Assembly: GCA_027717875.1 (NCBI GenBank) | Contig: JALLOL010000050.1 | Coordinates: forward strand, 1 to 12,889 | From: Acidobacteria bacterium AH-259-L09 | GTDB taxonomy: Bacteria > Acidobacteriota > UBA6911 > RPQK01 | Reading direction: 5' to 3' | DNA: 12,889 nucleotides | Part shown: positions 1 through 6,102 of the stretch, in pieces | How positions within the stretch are numbered: position 1 is the first letter of the stretch | How the letters are laid out: every line of letters begins with the position of its first letter | Made by a program: the position numbers and the translations under genes | The notes under the pieces: model-generated | What the model saw: the letters and a program-made list of their open reading frames with translations, nothing else | Database searches by the model: none | What the model was told of the DNA's origin: nothing

Positions 1-11
1 GCGCATCACTT

Positions 12-54
12 TGTACACTTACATTTACACATAGTGTAAGCTTAGGTTTACACT
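12..54. promoter_or_regulatory. Repeated TTTACAC elements and a TTACAC-ATA-GTGTAA dyad; candidate enhancer-binding site
   Basis: TTTACAC occurs at 24-30 and 47-53, 23 bases apart, and a related TGTACAC lies at 12-18. The first copy is the left half of a perfect 6-3-6 dyad at 25-39 (TTACAC, ATA, GTGTAA). The cluster lies about 100-125 bases upstream of the sigma-54 element at 152-167, which is the usual distance for an upstream activating sequence bound by a sigma-54 activator. An AT-rich stretch around 97-117 lies between them and might allow DNA bending, but I see no clear IHF consensus. The dyad and repeats are seen directly; the activator-binding role is inferred. Confidence 0.45.
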
Positions 55-151
55 TCTGCGCCCAAACTCACGCGCGGGATAGCCTGCAACTAACTGTTTA
101 TTAACGATTTACATCAGGCTCACTGGGTTGGCCGACGAACACAGCTTAAAA

Positions 152-167
152 TGGCACGCCACTTGCT
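152..167 (+). promoter_or_regulatory. Sigma-54 (RpoN) -24/-12 promoter for the PilZ gene
   Basis: The 16 bases TGGCACG-CCAC-TTGCT match the sigma-54 consensus TGGCACG-N4-TTGCW at every defined position. The invariant GG is at 153-154 and the invariant GC at 165-166. Transcription would start near 178, giving a leader of about 77 bases before the PilZ gene. Orientation and spacing fit that gene, and no other reading frame intervenes. Sigma-54 promoters need an ATP-dependent activator, so this gene should be switched on by a specific signal rather than transcribed constitutively. Confidence 0.8.
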
Positions 168-254
168 TAGCAACCTCAAGCAGTATCAGCTTCCGATGGG
201 GCGGCGAGGGTTAATGATTTGAAGATAGTTGATGCCAAGTGATGCATAGAGAGC

Positions 255-938
255 GTGAAAATGACTGAGCAAGTTTCTGGATGGCCCAGTGATGGCCTTC
301 AGGTCGGATGGGCGGTATCCATTTCTCCACTGAAGTCAAGCGCCGAACGGGTGGCCACGGTCACGAAAACCTCTCCAGACGAAACCTGGCTGAAGCTTTT
401 GAGACCACTTCCCCTCCTCTTCAGAAAAGGAGAGCTAGTTGGGATTAAACACTGGGATGAAGGGGCTATCTATTACTGGGGTGGAGATGTTCTCAAAGTC
501 TCCGGCTCCTGCAATCAGAACGTCGCGATCTCGAAAAGCGGTCCAGGGGTGAAACTGTGGCAGAGGAAATACTCCAGGCTTTGTTCGGAGATCCCTTTCT
601 CGTTTAGGGTAATAAGCTCTGCTCCGGGCCGGCTCGTCTCGGGGAAAGTTGTTTACTCGAATAAGACCCAAAATATCAGTGCAGGCGGCATAGCGTTTGA
701 AACCGAACTTCCACTCAAAGTGGGTGATGAATTACAGCTAAACCTTAAATTGCTTAGCTCACAACAAATGAGCACCGGAGCGTGGGTTGTTCGATCGGAA
801 AGGGTCGAACGCGAAGAAAGATATCTCAATTCAGTTGCTTTGGAGTTCCTCGGATTGAAACCAGGCGAACGGGCGCAATTCCTGCGGTTTTTGGCTGTGT
901 CCCAGACGAGTGAGGAAACCGAAGAGACAGTTTTTTAA
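255..938 (+). CDS. PilZ-domain protein with YcgR-like N-terminal domain (putative c-di-GMP receptor)
   Basis: This is a 227-residue protein with no signal peptide or membrane segment, so probably cytoplasmic. Residues 15-100 form a beta-rich stretch resembling the YcgR/PilZN N-terminal domain. The PilZ domain follows at about 102-215. It has the RxxxR motif in 'QRKYSR' (R104 and R108), placed at the domain junction as is usual, and the (D/N)xSxxG motif as N140-I-S-A-G-G145. Both are the known c-di-GMP contacts of the family, so ligand binding is likely. YcgR relatives act on flagellar motors or exopolysaccharide synthases, but no partner gene is in view. The start is uncertain: GTG at 255 and ATG at 261 are in frame, and neither has a strong Shine-Dalgarno. 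The gene lies about 77 bases downstream of the predicted start of the sigma-54 promoter, which ties its expression to an RpoN activator. It converges on the ceramidase-like gene. Confidence 0.87.
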   Translation: MKMTEQVSGWPSDGLQVGWAVSISPLKSSAERVATVTKTSPDETWLKLLRPLPLLFRKGELVGIKHWDEGAIYYWGGDVLKVSGSCNQNVAISKSGPGVKLWQRKYSRLCSEIPFSFRVISSAPGRLVSGKVVYSNKTQNISAGGIAFETELPLKVGDELQLNLKLLSSQQMSTGAWVVRSERVEREERYLNSVALEFLGLKPGERAQFLRFLAVSQTSEETEETVF

Positions 939-945
939 ACCCCAG

Positions 946-971
946 CGCATCAATTTCGCGAGCCTGATGCG
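946..971. terminator. Hairpin between convergent genes, possible weak terminator
   Basis: CGCATCA at 946-952 pairs with TGATGCG at 965-971 around a 12-base loop, in the short gap between two convergent genes. A second, overlapping stem (GGCAGGC at 971-977 with GCCTGCC at 996-1002) reaches into the last codons of the minus-strand gene. Neither stem is followed by a clear T-run in the direction of transcription; the T-run at 931-936 precedes the stem on the plus strand. The structure is real but its terminator function is doubtful. Confidence 0.3.
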
Positions 972-980
972 GCAGGCGGC

Positions 981-2381
981 TCAGTATCTGCCGATGCCTG
1001 CCAAGTCTCGTCCTGCCCTGTGAGCAAGCTGCCGCACTTTCGCCATCACCACATCCTGGACTGTGGGAGCGAAGAACCCGATGCCGCCGTGTATCAATCC
1101 ACGTGTTTCGTAACCGCCTTCACTCAACACCTGGGCAGATGGCAGATAGCCAAAGACGTCGTTGCAGTAAGCAGCGATCCAAAGTTGTCTTGGTCCAAGC
1201 ACCTTTTCCAGAAGCCTCACATAATCCACCACAACCTCGCCCGAAAGCCCGATCAAAGTCAGGTCGTGGCCAAACTGCCATACAGCAATCGGGGCGCTGT
1301 AGTGGGTGGGCAGCTTTTCTCCGCGATCCATCATTTCCATCATTTTGCCGCCTACCCAGGCCTGCCAACCTCGCCCTCCTGCCAGTTTTTCTATTTCTTG
1401 ACGTGAAGGGGCGGCCTGGAGCGGCAGATTCACACGATCGAACTCCACACGCAGTGGACCACCTACAAGCTGGAGTTTTTCTTCCAAGACCCGCAGAACT
1501 TCTTTCCCGAGGCCGCGCCCGTGCTGACGTGCGAATTGCACCGTTCCCCGTGGATAGGGGTTCGCGTCTGCAGCACAACCCAGCATAAACATCGCCTGGA
1601 CGGAGGGCAGTTTTGCCTGAATGTATTTCTGGGCGAATCCAGCGTAGTCACCACTGATTTTGTAATGTTTGCCGGTCAGCGTGGTGTTGTGACAGGCTGC
1701 GCCGAAAAGCACCGCTCGGAGCTTTCCATTGGGAGTTGCCACGCGCAAAACGGGAACGGTCCGATCCACCGGCCCGCGAGGATTCACACCGAGAATCACC
1801 CCCCTTTCAGTGTATTCACGGCGATTCATGACGAACTTGGCCACTCCTGTCCCCCAGGATAGCTGTGCCAGGTCAAGGCGCGAGAGAGCGAGCTCAACCG
1901 CATGGACTACCTGGTCTTGCAGCCGTCGAGTATACGCCACCAACTTCTTGGCTTCCTGCTCCGACATCTTGCTGCTGGGACCAGGAGTCACGGTAAGATC
2001 CGGGCCCGTATGAGTGTGAGAGGAGTTCAGGAGGATCTGCGCCCGATTCAGACCCGTTTTCGCCATAATCCACTCACACATTGGCTCGGCGAACTCCGCA
2101 CGAAAACCAATGAGGTCGCTGGTGACTAGAACGCCACGATGGCCTTGACTGTCCTCCAGCGCCAATACCTTGGCATAGAGATCAGTAATCTTACCCTCGG
2201 AGGGTTTGTCTCTGGAAGCGTAACCGGCCATGAAAACCGGCATCTCGGGGGTGATTTTCACTTGGGCCAGTCCAGCCTTCCATTCTGGCTCGGCCAACAG
2301 TGCCACGGAGTGGAACATTAAGGCCAACAGCACAGTGATGCCTAATGGAAATATTTCGGCAAATCGTTTTAGCCCATTCAT
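981..2381 (-). CDS. Secreted neutral/alkaline ceramidase-family protein
   Basis: I chose the ATG at 2381, giving 466 residues. It is followed directly by a signal peptide (hydrophobic core about 11-28, likely cleavage near A30) and preceded by a GGGGA-type Shine-Dalgarno. The frame stays open upstream to 2525, but that extension looks non-coding. The body matches the N-terminal catalytic domain of neutral, non-lysosomal ceramidases, zinc amidases that release the fatty acid from ceramide. Visible zinc-ligand motifs are SHTHTGP (121-127, H122/H124), ACHNTT (H231), LSGE (E382) and GYLPS (Y412). SGDYAGFA (243-250) is also typical. The 'NxGDxSPN' segment that carries the nucleophilic Ser in true ceramidases is replaced by GCAADANPYP (268-277), as in a bacterial subgroup of uncertain substrate. 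It lacks the C-terminal Ig-like domain of full-length ceramidases (about 650 residues or more). Probably periplasmic or secreted; hydrolysis of an amide or lipid is likely, ceramide itself unproven. Confidence 0.85.
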   Translation of the reverse strand: MNGLKRFAEIFPLGITVLLALMFHSVALLAEPEWKAGLAQVKITPEMPVFMAGYASRDKPSEGKITDLYAKVLALEDSQGHRGVLVTSDLIGFRAEFAEPMCEWIMAKTGLNRAQILLNSSHTHTGPDLTVTPGPSSKMSEQEAKKLVAYTRRLQDQVVHAVELALSRLDLAQLSWGTGVAKFVMNRREYTERGVILGVNPRGPVDRTVPVLRVATPNGKLRAVLFGAACHNTTLTGKHYKISGDYAGFAQKYIQAKLPSVQAMFMLGCAADANPYPRGTVQFARQHGRGLGKEVLRVLEEKLQLVGGPLRVEFDRVNLPLQAAPSRQEIEKLAGGRGWQAWVGGKMMEMMDRGEKLPTHYSAPIAVWQFGHDLTLIGLSGEVVVDYVRLLEKVLGPRQLWIAAYCNDVFGYLPSAQVLSEGGYETRGLIHGGIGFFAPTVQDVVMAKVRQLAHRAGRDLAGIGRY

Positions 2382-2736
2382 ATTCGTTCCCCAGTATAGT
2401 ATGTTCCGCAAATGACTCATCGATCTTTTTTTCTTGCTAGAGAGATCCACACAGCAGATGAAAGAAGTCGGGCCCAAAGATACAAAAGACTCAGCATTCC
2501 TCTTGATGAAACCGTCAGAGATCAATAATCTTTTCGTTTATGAACTTAAAACTGCGAGACCAATGACATCTCGATCACAGCTGTTTTGTACTGGACCGCT
2601 CCGTGCTTTTGGGCTTCGTGCTTTCGTGGCCGACCACCGCAGGAAGACACGAAAGCACGACAGCACGAAGGCACTCAAACTCGATGGAGCCTGACCATCG
2701 GTTTCGGAGTGAAATACGTAGAAAGGAGAGTCTTGA
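2382..2736. other. Divergent intergenic region, 355 bases
   Basis: This gap separates the ceramidase-like gene (minus) from the Tat-exported gene (plus). It must hold both promoters, but I found no convincing -35/-10 pair on either strand. A TATACT hexamer (minus strand, about 2394-2399) lies too close to the ceramidase start to be a clear -10 element. The main content is the inverted repeat at 2603-2674. A smaller dyad, CGAGA/TCTCG, lies around 2555-2573. No reading frame here looks real. Confidence 0.5.
2603..2674. repeat. Imperfect inverted repeat built from CGTGCTTTCGTG / CACGAAAGCACG units
   Basis: A perfect 13-base core (2616-2628 with 2648-2660) encloses a 19-base spacer, and the arms extend with one gap to 2603 and 2674. 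The right arm contains CACGAAGGCAC (2664-2674), which recurs exactly at 9112-9122. A related piece occurs inverted at 6245-6253. Such CACGAAGG-type modules look like a dispersed intergenic repeat family. The lack of a T-run makes an ordinary intrinsic terminator unlikely. Confidence 0.65.
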
Positions 2737-3753
2737 ATGGCTACTAATGATTCGACGTCTCAAAAACAACATCTGAGTTGCGACAAAGCCTCGGAGGGCA
2801 AGGGCTCCAGTCGGCGCGATTTCTTGCGGGCGGCAGGGTTGGCGAGTGGCGTGGCTTTGGCTCGTTCGTCTGCCGGCGCCGGCCATTTTGCCGTTGCTGA
2901 ATCGGCGCTTGCTTCCTCCCAGACCCCCTCCGGGCTGTTGCCAACCATCAAGCTGGGGCCCCATGTCGTCACGCGGCTGATCATCGGCGGCAATCCTATT
3001 TACGGCTACTCCCATTTCAATCGGCTGCTCAGCCGGCATCAGATCGCCTGGCATACGCCCCAGAGGGTGGTCGAATTATTGAAGCGCTGCGAAGAGGCCG
3101 GCATCAACACCTGGCAGAACAGCTACGCCCCGAGGACCCTCCGGGACTTGGACCGCTACCGCGCGGAGGGCGGGACGATGCAATGGCTGTGTCTGGGCAA
3201 ACCCGACTGGGAGCGAAGGCCGGAACTGGTCAACGAAGCCGCCAAACGCCACCCCATCGGCATCGCCCCGCACGGCTCGCTGGCCGACCGGCTGCATCGA
3301 CAAAACAAGCTTGAGGTCCTGACTGACCTGCTCAAGCGCATCCGCGACCAGGGCGTGCTGGTGGGTCTTTCCGCCCACAATCCGGCATTGGTCGCCTTGT
3401 CGGAAGAGAAAGGCTGGCCCGTGGATTACTACATGTGCTGTCTGTATTACCGGACGCGGTCAAAGGAAGAGCTTAAGAAACTGCTCGGCGGTGACTTACC
3501 GCTTGGCGAGATCTATCTGCCCTCTGACCCTGCGCGGATGTTCGGGGTGATCCGGGCCACCCAAAAGCCTTGCCTGGCTTACAAGGTCTTGGCCGCGGGG
3601 CGGCGCATTCGAAACTCGGCCGAGATTCGCCAGTGCTTCGAGACCGCCTTTAGCAATATCAAACCAACCGACGCCGTGATCGTGGGCATGTATCAGCAAT
3701 TCAATGACCAGGTGGGTGAGAATGCCGCCCTCGTGCGGGAAATATGCACATGA
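2737..3753 (+). CDS. Tat-exported aldo/keto-reductase-like TIM-barrel protein
   Basis: This 338-residue protein starts at an ATG eight bases after a strong AAAGGAG. Its N-terminus has a twin-arginine motif, SRRDFL (25-30), then a moderately hydrophobic alanine-rich stretch (31-62), so it should be exported folded by Tat. The mature part (about 67-338) has the rhythm of an aldo/keto-reductase barrel: LIIGGNPIYGY (81-91), a helix with CEEAGINTW (118-126), VLVGLSAHNP (207-216), KPCLAYKVLAAGR (277-289), and a C-terminal VIVGMYQQFNDQVGENAALV (315-333, beginning at V315), as where AKRs bind the NADP phosphate. I could not place the full Asp-Tyr-Lys-His tetrad, so enzymatic activity is uncertain. 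The gene is much richer in GC than the convergent SDR gene 19 bases away. It is probably monocistronic. Relatives are usually annotated as hypothetical; no substrate can be named. Confidence 0.8.
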   Translation: MATNDSTSQKQHLSCDKASEGKGSSRRDFLRAAGLASGVALARSSAGAGHFAVAESALASSQTPSGLLPTIKLGPHVVTRLIIGGNPIYGYSHFNRLLSRHQIAWHTPQRVVELLKRCEEAGINTWQNSYAPRTLRDLDRYRAEGGTMQWLCLGKPDWERRPELVNEAAKRHPIGIAPHGSLADRLHRQNKLEVLTDLLKRIRDQGVLVGLSAHNPALVALSEEKGWPVDYYMCCLYYRTRSKEELKKLLGGDLPLGEIYLPSDPARMFGVIRATQKPCLAYKVLAAGRRIRNSAEIRQCFETAFSNIKPTDAVIVGMYQQFNDQVGENAALVREICT

Positions 3754-3772
3754 AGATATTGAAGTGCAATTT

Positions 3773-4699
3773 TTACCTGTGCCCGCTGATAAAGTGTCTT
3801 TTCAACTCTGATGAGTAAGTCCGACCCACACTATGTTTGTTCGAACTCAGCCATTCGGAGAACAGTGTTTCTCCGTTGGGCGATTGTTCAGAATACAATA
3901 AATTATCCATAAGCCCTTTCAACTCGTCCTTTGTCAATACGACATCTCCTACAACCAACCCAATCAAGTGGCCCAAGAGAAGACCCAAAGTGGGCGGGAG
4001 ATGGACAAATTTCACATTTTGCTCAATTTTTGAGGCTATGAGTCGAAGAAGTTCCTCAAACGTAAATGTCTCCGGTCCTACCGCATCGATTATGCGAGAA
4101 TCTGTGTCGTCGGCGCTGGCCACGGCAATGGAGGCAAGATCCTCTACATAAACGGGTTGGACCAAGTACTGTCCTGATCCGAATATCGGAAACACCGGGA
4201 ATTCTCTCATCATCCAGGCAATATTGTTGATCAGAATATCCTCTTTGCCAAAAACCACTGTCGGCCTGACGATGGTATAAGGCAAACCGCAGTTGACTAA
4301 AACTTTCTCGACTTTCGCTTTGCCTTTGAAGTAAGGCAGCGGGGAATTTTCCGATGCGTGTGTCACGCCGATATGAACCACCTTTTTGATCCCGGCCTGT
4401 GCGGCACAGCGAAACAGCGTTATGGAGTTTTCGACTGCCTGCCTAAAGGTAATACCTCCATATTCGAACCGAACCCAGTAGGTGTTATAAAGTGTATGAG
4501 CTCCTCGAAGGTTTTCCACCAATAGGTCTGGCTTGTCAAAGTTGTATGGATAGGCAGTTACAACTTCGCCAAAAGGGTTTTCCTTATTGGGGTGTGTTGT
4601 GATTGTTTTTACTCGCCTGCCTTCGCCCAGTAAACGACGGGTGATGTATTTGCCGATATAACCAAACGAACCCGTAACTACATCTGTATCAGGTAACAA
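3773..4699 (-). CDS. Atypical SDR-family NAD(P)-binding oxidoreductase (NDUFA9-like)
   Basis: This 308-residue protein starts at TTG (4699). An in-frame TGA two codons upstream rules out a longer start, and AGAGGAG sits nine bases before the TTG. The Rossmann fold begins at once, with the glycine motif TGSFGYIG (9-16, TGxxGxxG). Further landmarks are NSITLFRCAAQAGIKKVVHIG (middle region, about 91-111), a YxxxK pair at Y123/K127, LPYTIVRPTVVFG (139-151) and QPVYVEDLAS (181-190). The C-terminal region with GDVVLTKDELKGL (251-263) and a final SEWLS...VGRTYSSELKRH is characteristic of the NDUFA9-like atypical SDR group. No signal peptide is present, although 238-255 is hydrophobic and might associate with a membrane. 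The role is unknown; relatives bind NAD(P)H without a proven reaction. Sampled stretches are near 42-45% GC, well below its neighbours, so it may have a different origin. It is divergent from the cytochrome-porin gene. Confidence 0.85.
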   Translation of the reverse strand: MLPDTDVVTGSFGYIGKYITRRLLGEGRRVKTITTHPNKENPFGEVVTAYPYNFDKPDLLVENLRGAHTLYNTYWVRFEYGGITFRQAVENSITLFRCAAQAGIKKVVHIGVTHASENSPLPYFKGKAKVEKVLVNCGLPYTIVRPTVVFGKEDILINNIAWMMREFPVFPIFGSGQYLVQPVYVEDLASIAVASADDTDSRIIDAVGPETFTFEELLRLIASKIEQNVKFVHLPPTLGLLLGHLIGLVVGDVVLTKDELKGLMDNLLYSEQSPNGETLFSEWLSSNKHSVGRTYSSELKRHFISGHR

Positions 4700-4708
4700 T
4701 CGTCAACG

Positions 4709-4715
4709 CTCCTCT
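4709..4715 (-). promoter_or_regulatory. Shine-Dalgarno AGAGGAG that fixes the TTG start of the SDR gene
   Basis: On the minus strand AGAGGAG precedes the TTG codon at 4699-4697 with a nine-base spacer. The in-frame stop just upstream and the lack of any in-frame ATG before the glycine motif make TTG the only sensible start. TTG starts are weak, which may keep expression low. Confidence 0.65.
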
Positions 4716-4750
4716 ATCCATTTGTTTACCGCCTAACGACAGAATTTAGG

Positions 4751-4794
4751 ACAGGCTAGACGCCTGTTATATAACAGCCCCGGTTTAGGGGGCT
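4751..4794. promoter_or_regulatory. Three adjacent palindromes in the divergent control region
   Basis: Three dyads overlap end to end. ACAGGC-TAGAC-GCCTGT occupies 4751-4767. The perfect 14-base palindrome CTGTTATATAACAG occupies 4764-4777. AGCCCC-GGTTTAG-GGGGCT occupies 4776-4794. They lie 52-95 bases upstream of the SDR start and about 64 or more bases upstream of the -35 of the cytochrome-porin promoter. An operator cluster for a dimeric regulator of one or both genes is the simplest reading. The TTATATAA centre could also contribute a -10 element for the SDR gene. No particular regulator can be named. Confidence 0.45.
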
Positions 4795-4857
4795 ACGAAG
4801 AATTTGGGGTGACTGGCGTCAAGAAGTTCACTGATCCGGGCCAAAAGCAATACTGGG

Positions 4858-4886
4858 TTGACAGGAAAAGGGTTTGTTGGTATTTT
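4858..4886 (+). promoter_or_regulatory. Sigma-70-like promoter of the cytochrome-porin gene
   Basis: A perfect TTGACA (4858-4863) is followed after 17 bases by TATTTT (4881-4886), which matches 4 of 6 in the -10 consensus. Transcription would start near 4893, about 80 bases before the ATG at 4975. A small dyad overlaps the -10 end and the start point, so repression by a bound protein is possible. Confidence 0.65.
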
Positions 4887-4900
4887 TAGCCTCAGCTAAA
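4885..4900. promoter_or_regulatory. TTTAGC-CTCA-GCTAAA dyad over the -10/start point
   Basis: This perfect 6-4-6 inverted repeat starts inside the -10 hexamer and spans the predicted transcription start. A site there would block RNA polymerase if bound, so it is a candidate operator. A second tiny stem, CTTCT-TTTT-AGAAG (4927-4940), lies in the leader. Function is inferred only from position. Confidence 0.35.
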
Positions 4901-4974
4901 TTTTAATTTAAGGAATACGAAAACAGCTTCTTTTTAGAAGTACCGAGTTTTGCAGAGAGTCAGGAGAGTACAAA

Positions 4975-6102
4975 ATGAGGAAAGCCCTTTTGCTGGTAAT
5001 CTTTTGCAGTTTGTTGACAAGTTCAGTCTCGGCAGTACCTTATTTCGCAAGAAAATTTCGTACACCCTGTCAAACTTGTCACACCTTCCCTCCTCATCTG
5101 AATCAGTTTGGGCTCGACTTTGTAGCTCGGGGGTACAGGATGGAAGCCCTCCCGGCACACAAAACGGTGCCGTTCGCAGTGTGGGCAACCCAGAAATTGA
5201 AATTCAGCGACAGAAACGACTTTACTAAGTCATTTCCCAATCGGATTGAAGTTATCTCCGGTGGCGAAATCACGGACCGAATCTCCTATTTTGTTGAATG
5301 GAGGGTGCTCAGTTACCAGACTACCTCTCCGGATGGTCGGCTAAAAGATCGTAGCGGTCGCTTCGAAGATCTCTTCTTGATTTTCCAGCTGACCGATCGA
5401 TTATCGCTTACAGCTGGCCAGTTCCGGATGTTGAGCCAATGGGACGCCTCACGCAAGCTGAGTCTTTCGACTCCGGTCGTGTTTTCGGCATCAATAGGGG
5501 GAGAGCCGGCCTTGAGCTCTCGCCTTTCATCCCTTAGATCTTTTTCCCTCCAGGGGCGGGCTCCCGCCTTACGCCTGAGCGTAGGGAGTCGGTCTCGTAC
5601 CGCCCCCGCCGACGGGTGGTACCATGAGTTTACAGTACCATTCACCGGAGAATTTTCTGCTCCCCTTACCGATGAAGCCCGCGACAACGCCAGTTTCGAG
5701 CTGGAAGGCCGACCCAAAGGGCTCTTTTATGAATCCTACCATCGACGCGGGCTGAATACTTGGGGAGGCGGTGTTTTCGTTGGGGATAACCGTTGGATGG
5801 CAAGCCTGATTGGACAAAGAGAGTTGGGCCAAAATCACCTTTATGGCTCCATTGGCACGGCGCGTTTTCGAAACGATCTGCAAGACCTTCGTCTCACCCT
5901 CGGTCACTACTGGATTCCACGACCGTGGTTCGCTCTTGGGTCACGATTCGACCATCGGTCCGCCGACGGCAGAGGTCCTGCCTTTGTCCCGCACGTGAAT
6001 TTTCACTTCCCCGGCGAGAGATACACGGTGCTGTTCGTTGTTGAGCCTTTCCTTCAGAAGAGAAATAACGGTATAGCCACGGAATTGAGTTTCGTTTTCT
6101 GA
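4975..6102 (+). CDS. Cyc2-like fused monohaem cytochrome c and outer-membrane porin
   Basis: This is a 375-residue protein with an AGGAG Shine-Dalgarno eight bases before the ATG. A Sec signal peptide (1-20, cleavage after SVSA) is followed by a single haem site, C32-Q-T-C35-H36. The surroundings fit the pattern FAR-x5-CxxCH-x3-P-x-L-x2-FG-x2-F-x3-GY (24-54), which is the signature I know from Cyc2-type fused cytochrome-porins. From about residue 65 to the end it shows alternating polar/hydrophobic strands rich in aromatic residues and ends 'ATELSFVF'; a terminal Phe is typical of BAM-inserted barrels. In Cyc2 the N-terminal haem takes electrons from Fe(II) at the cell surface. Similar fusions also occur in bacteria not known to oxidise iron, so the substrate is open. 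It is somewhat shorter than most Cyc2 proteins (roughly 400-500 residues). It stands alone, with its own promoter and no partner cytochromes in view. Confidence 0.8.
   Translation: MRKALLLVIFCSLLTSSVSAVPYFARKFRTPCQTCHTFPPHLNQFGLDFVARGYRMEALPAHKTVPFAVWATQKLKFSDRNDFTKSFPNRIEVISGGEITDRISYFVEWRVLSYQTTSPDGRLKDRSGRFEDLFLIFQLTDRLSLTAGQFRMLSQWDASRKLSLSTPVVFSASIGGEPALSSRLSSLRSFSLQGRAPALRLSVGSRSRTAPADGWYHEFTVPFTGEFSAPLTDEARDNASFELEGRPKGLFYESYHRRGLNTWGGGVFVGDNRWMASLIGQRELGQNHLYGSIGTARFRNDLQDLRLTLGHYWIPRPWFALGSRFDHRSADGRGPAFVPHVNFHFPGERYTVLFVVEPFLQKRNNGIATELSFVF

Noticed and set aside
25..53. Plasmid-type iterons or a CRISPR array from the TTTACAC repeats
   Set aside because: Only two exact copies exist, no replication or cas gene is nearby, and a regulatory reading fits the sigma-54 promoter better.
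1020..2013. Several plus-strand frames of 94-161 codons inside the ceramidase-like gene
   Set aside because: They lie antisense to a gene with clear family motifs and their translations look like chance peptides.
2382..2525. Longer start for the ceramidase-like gene, adding 48 residues
   Set aside because: The extension has no family similarity and would bury the signal peptide. The ATG at 2381 has a GGGGA Shine-Dalgarno and begins the signal sequence directly.
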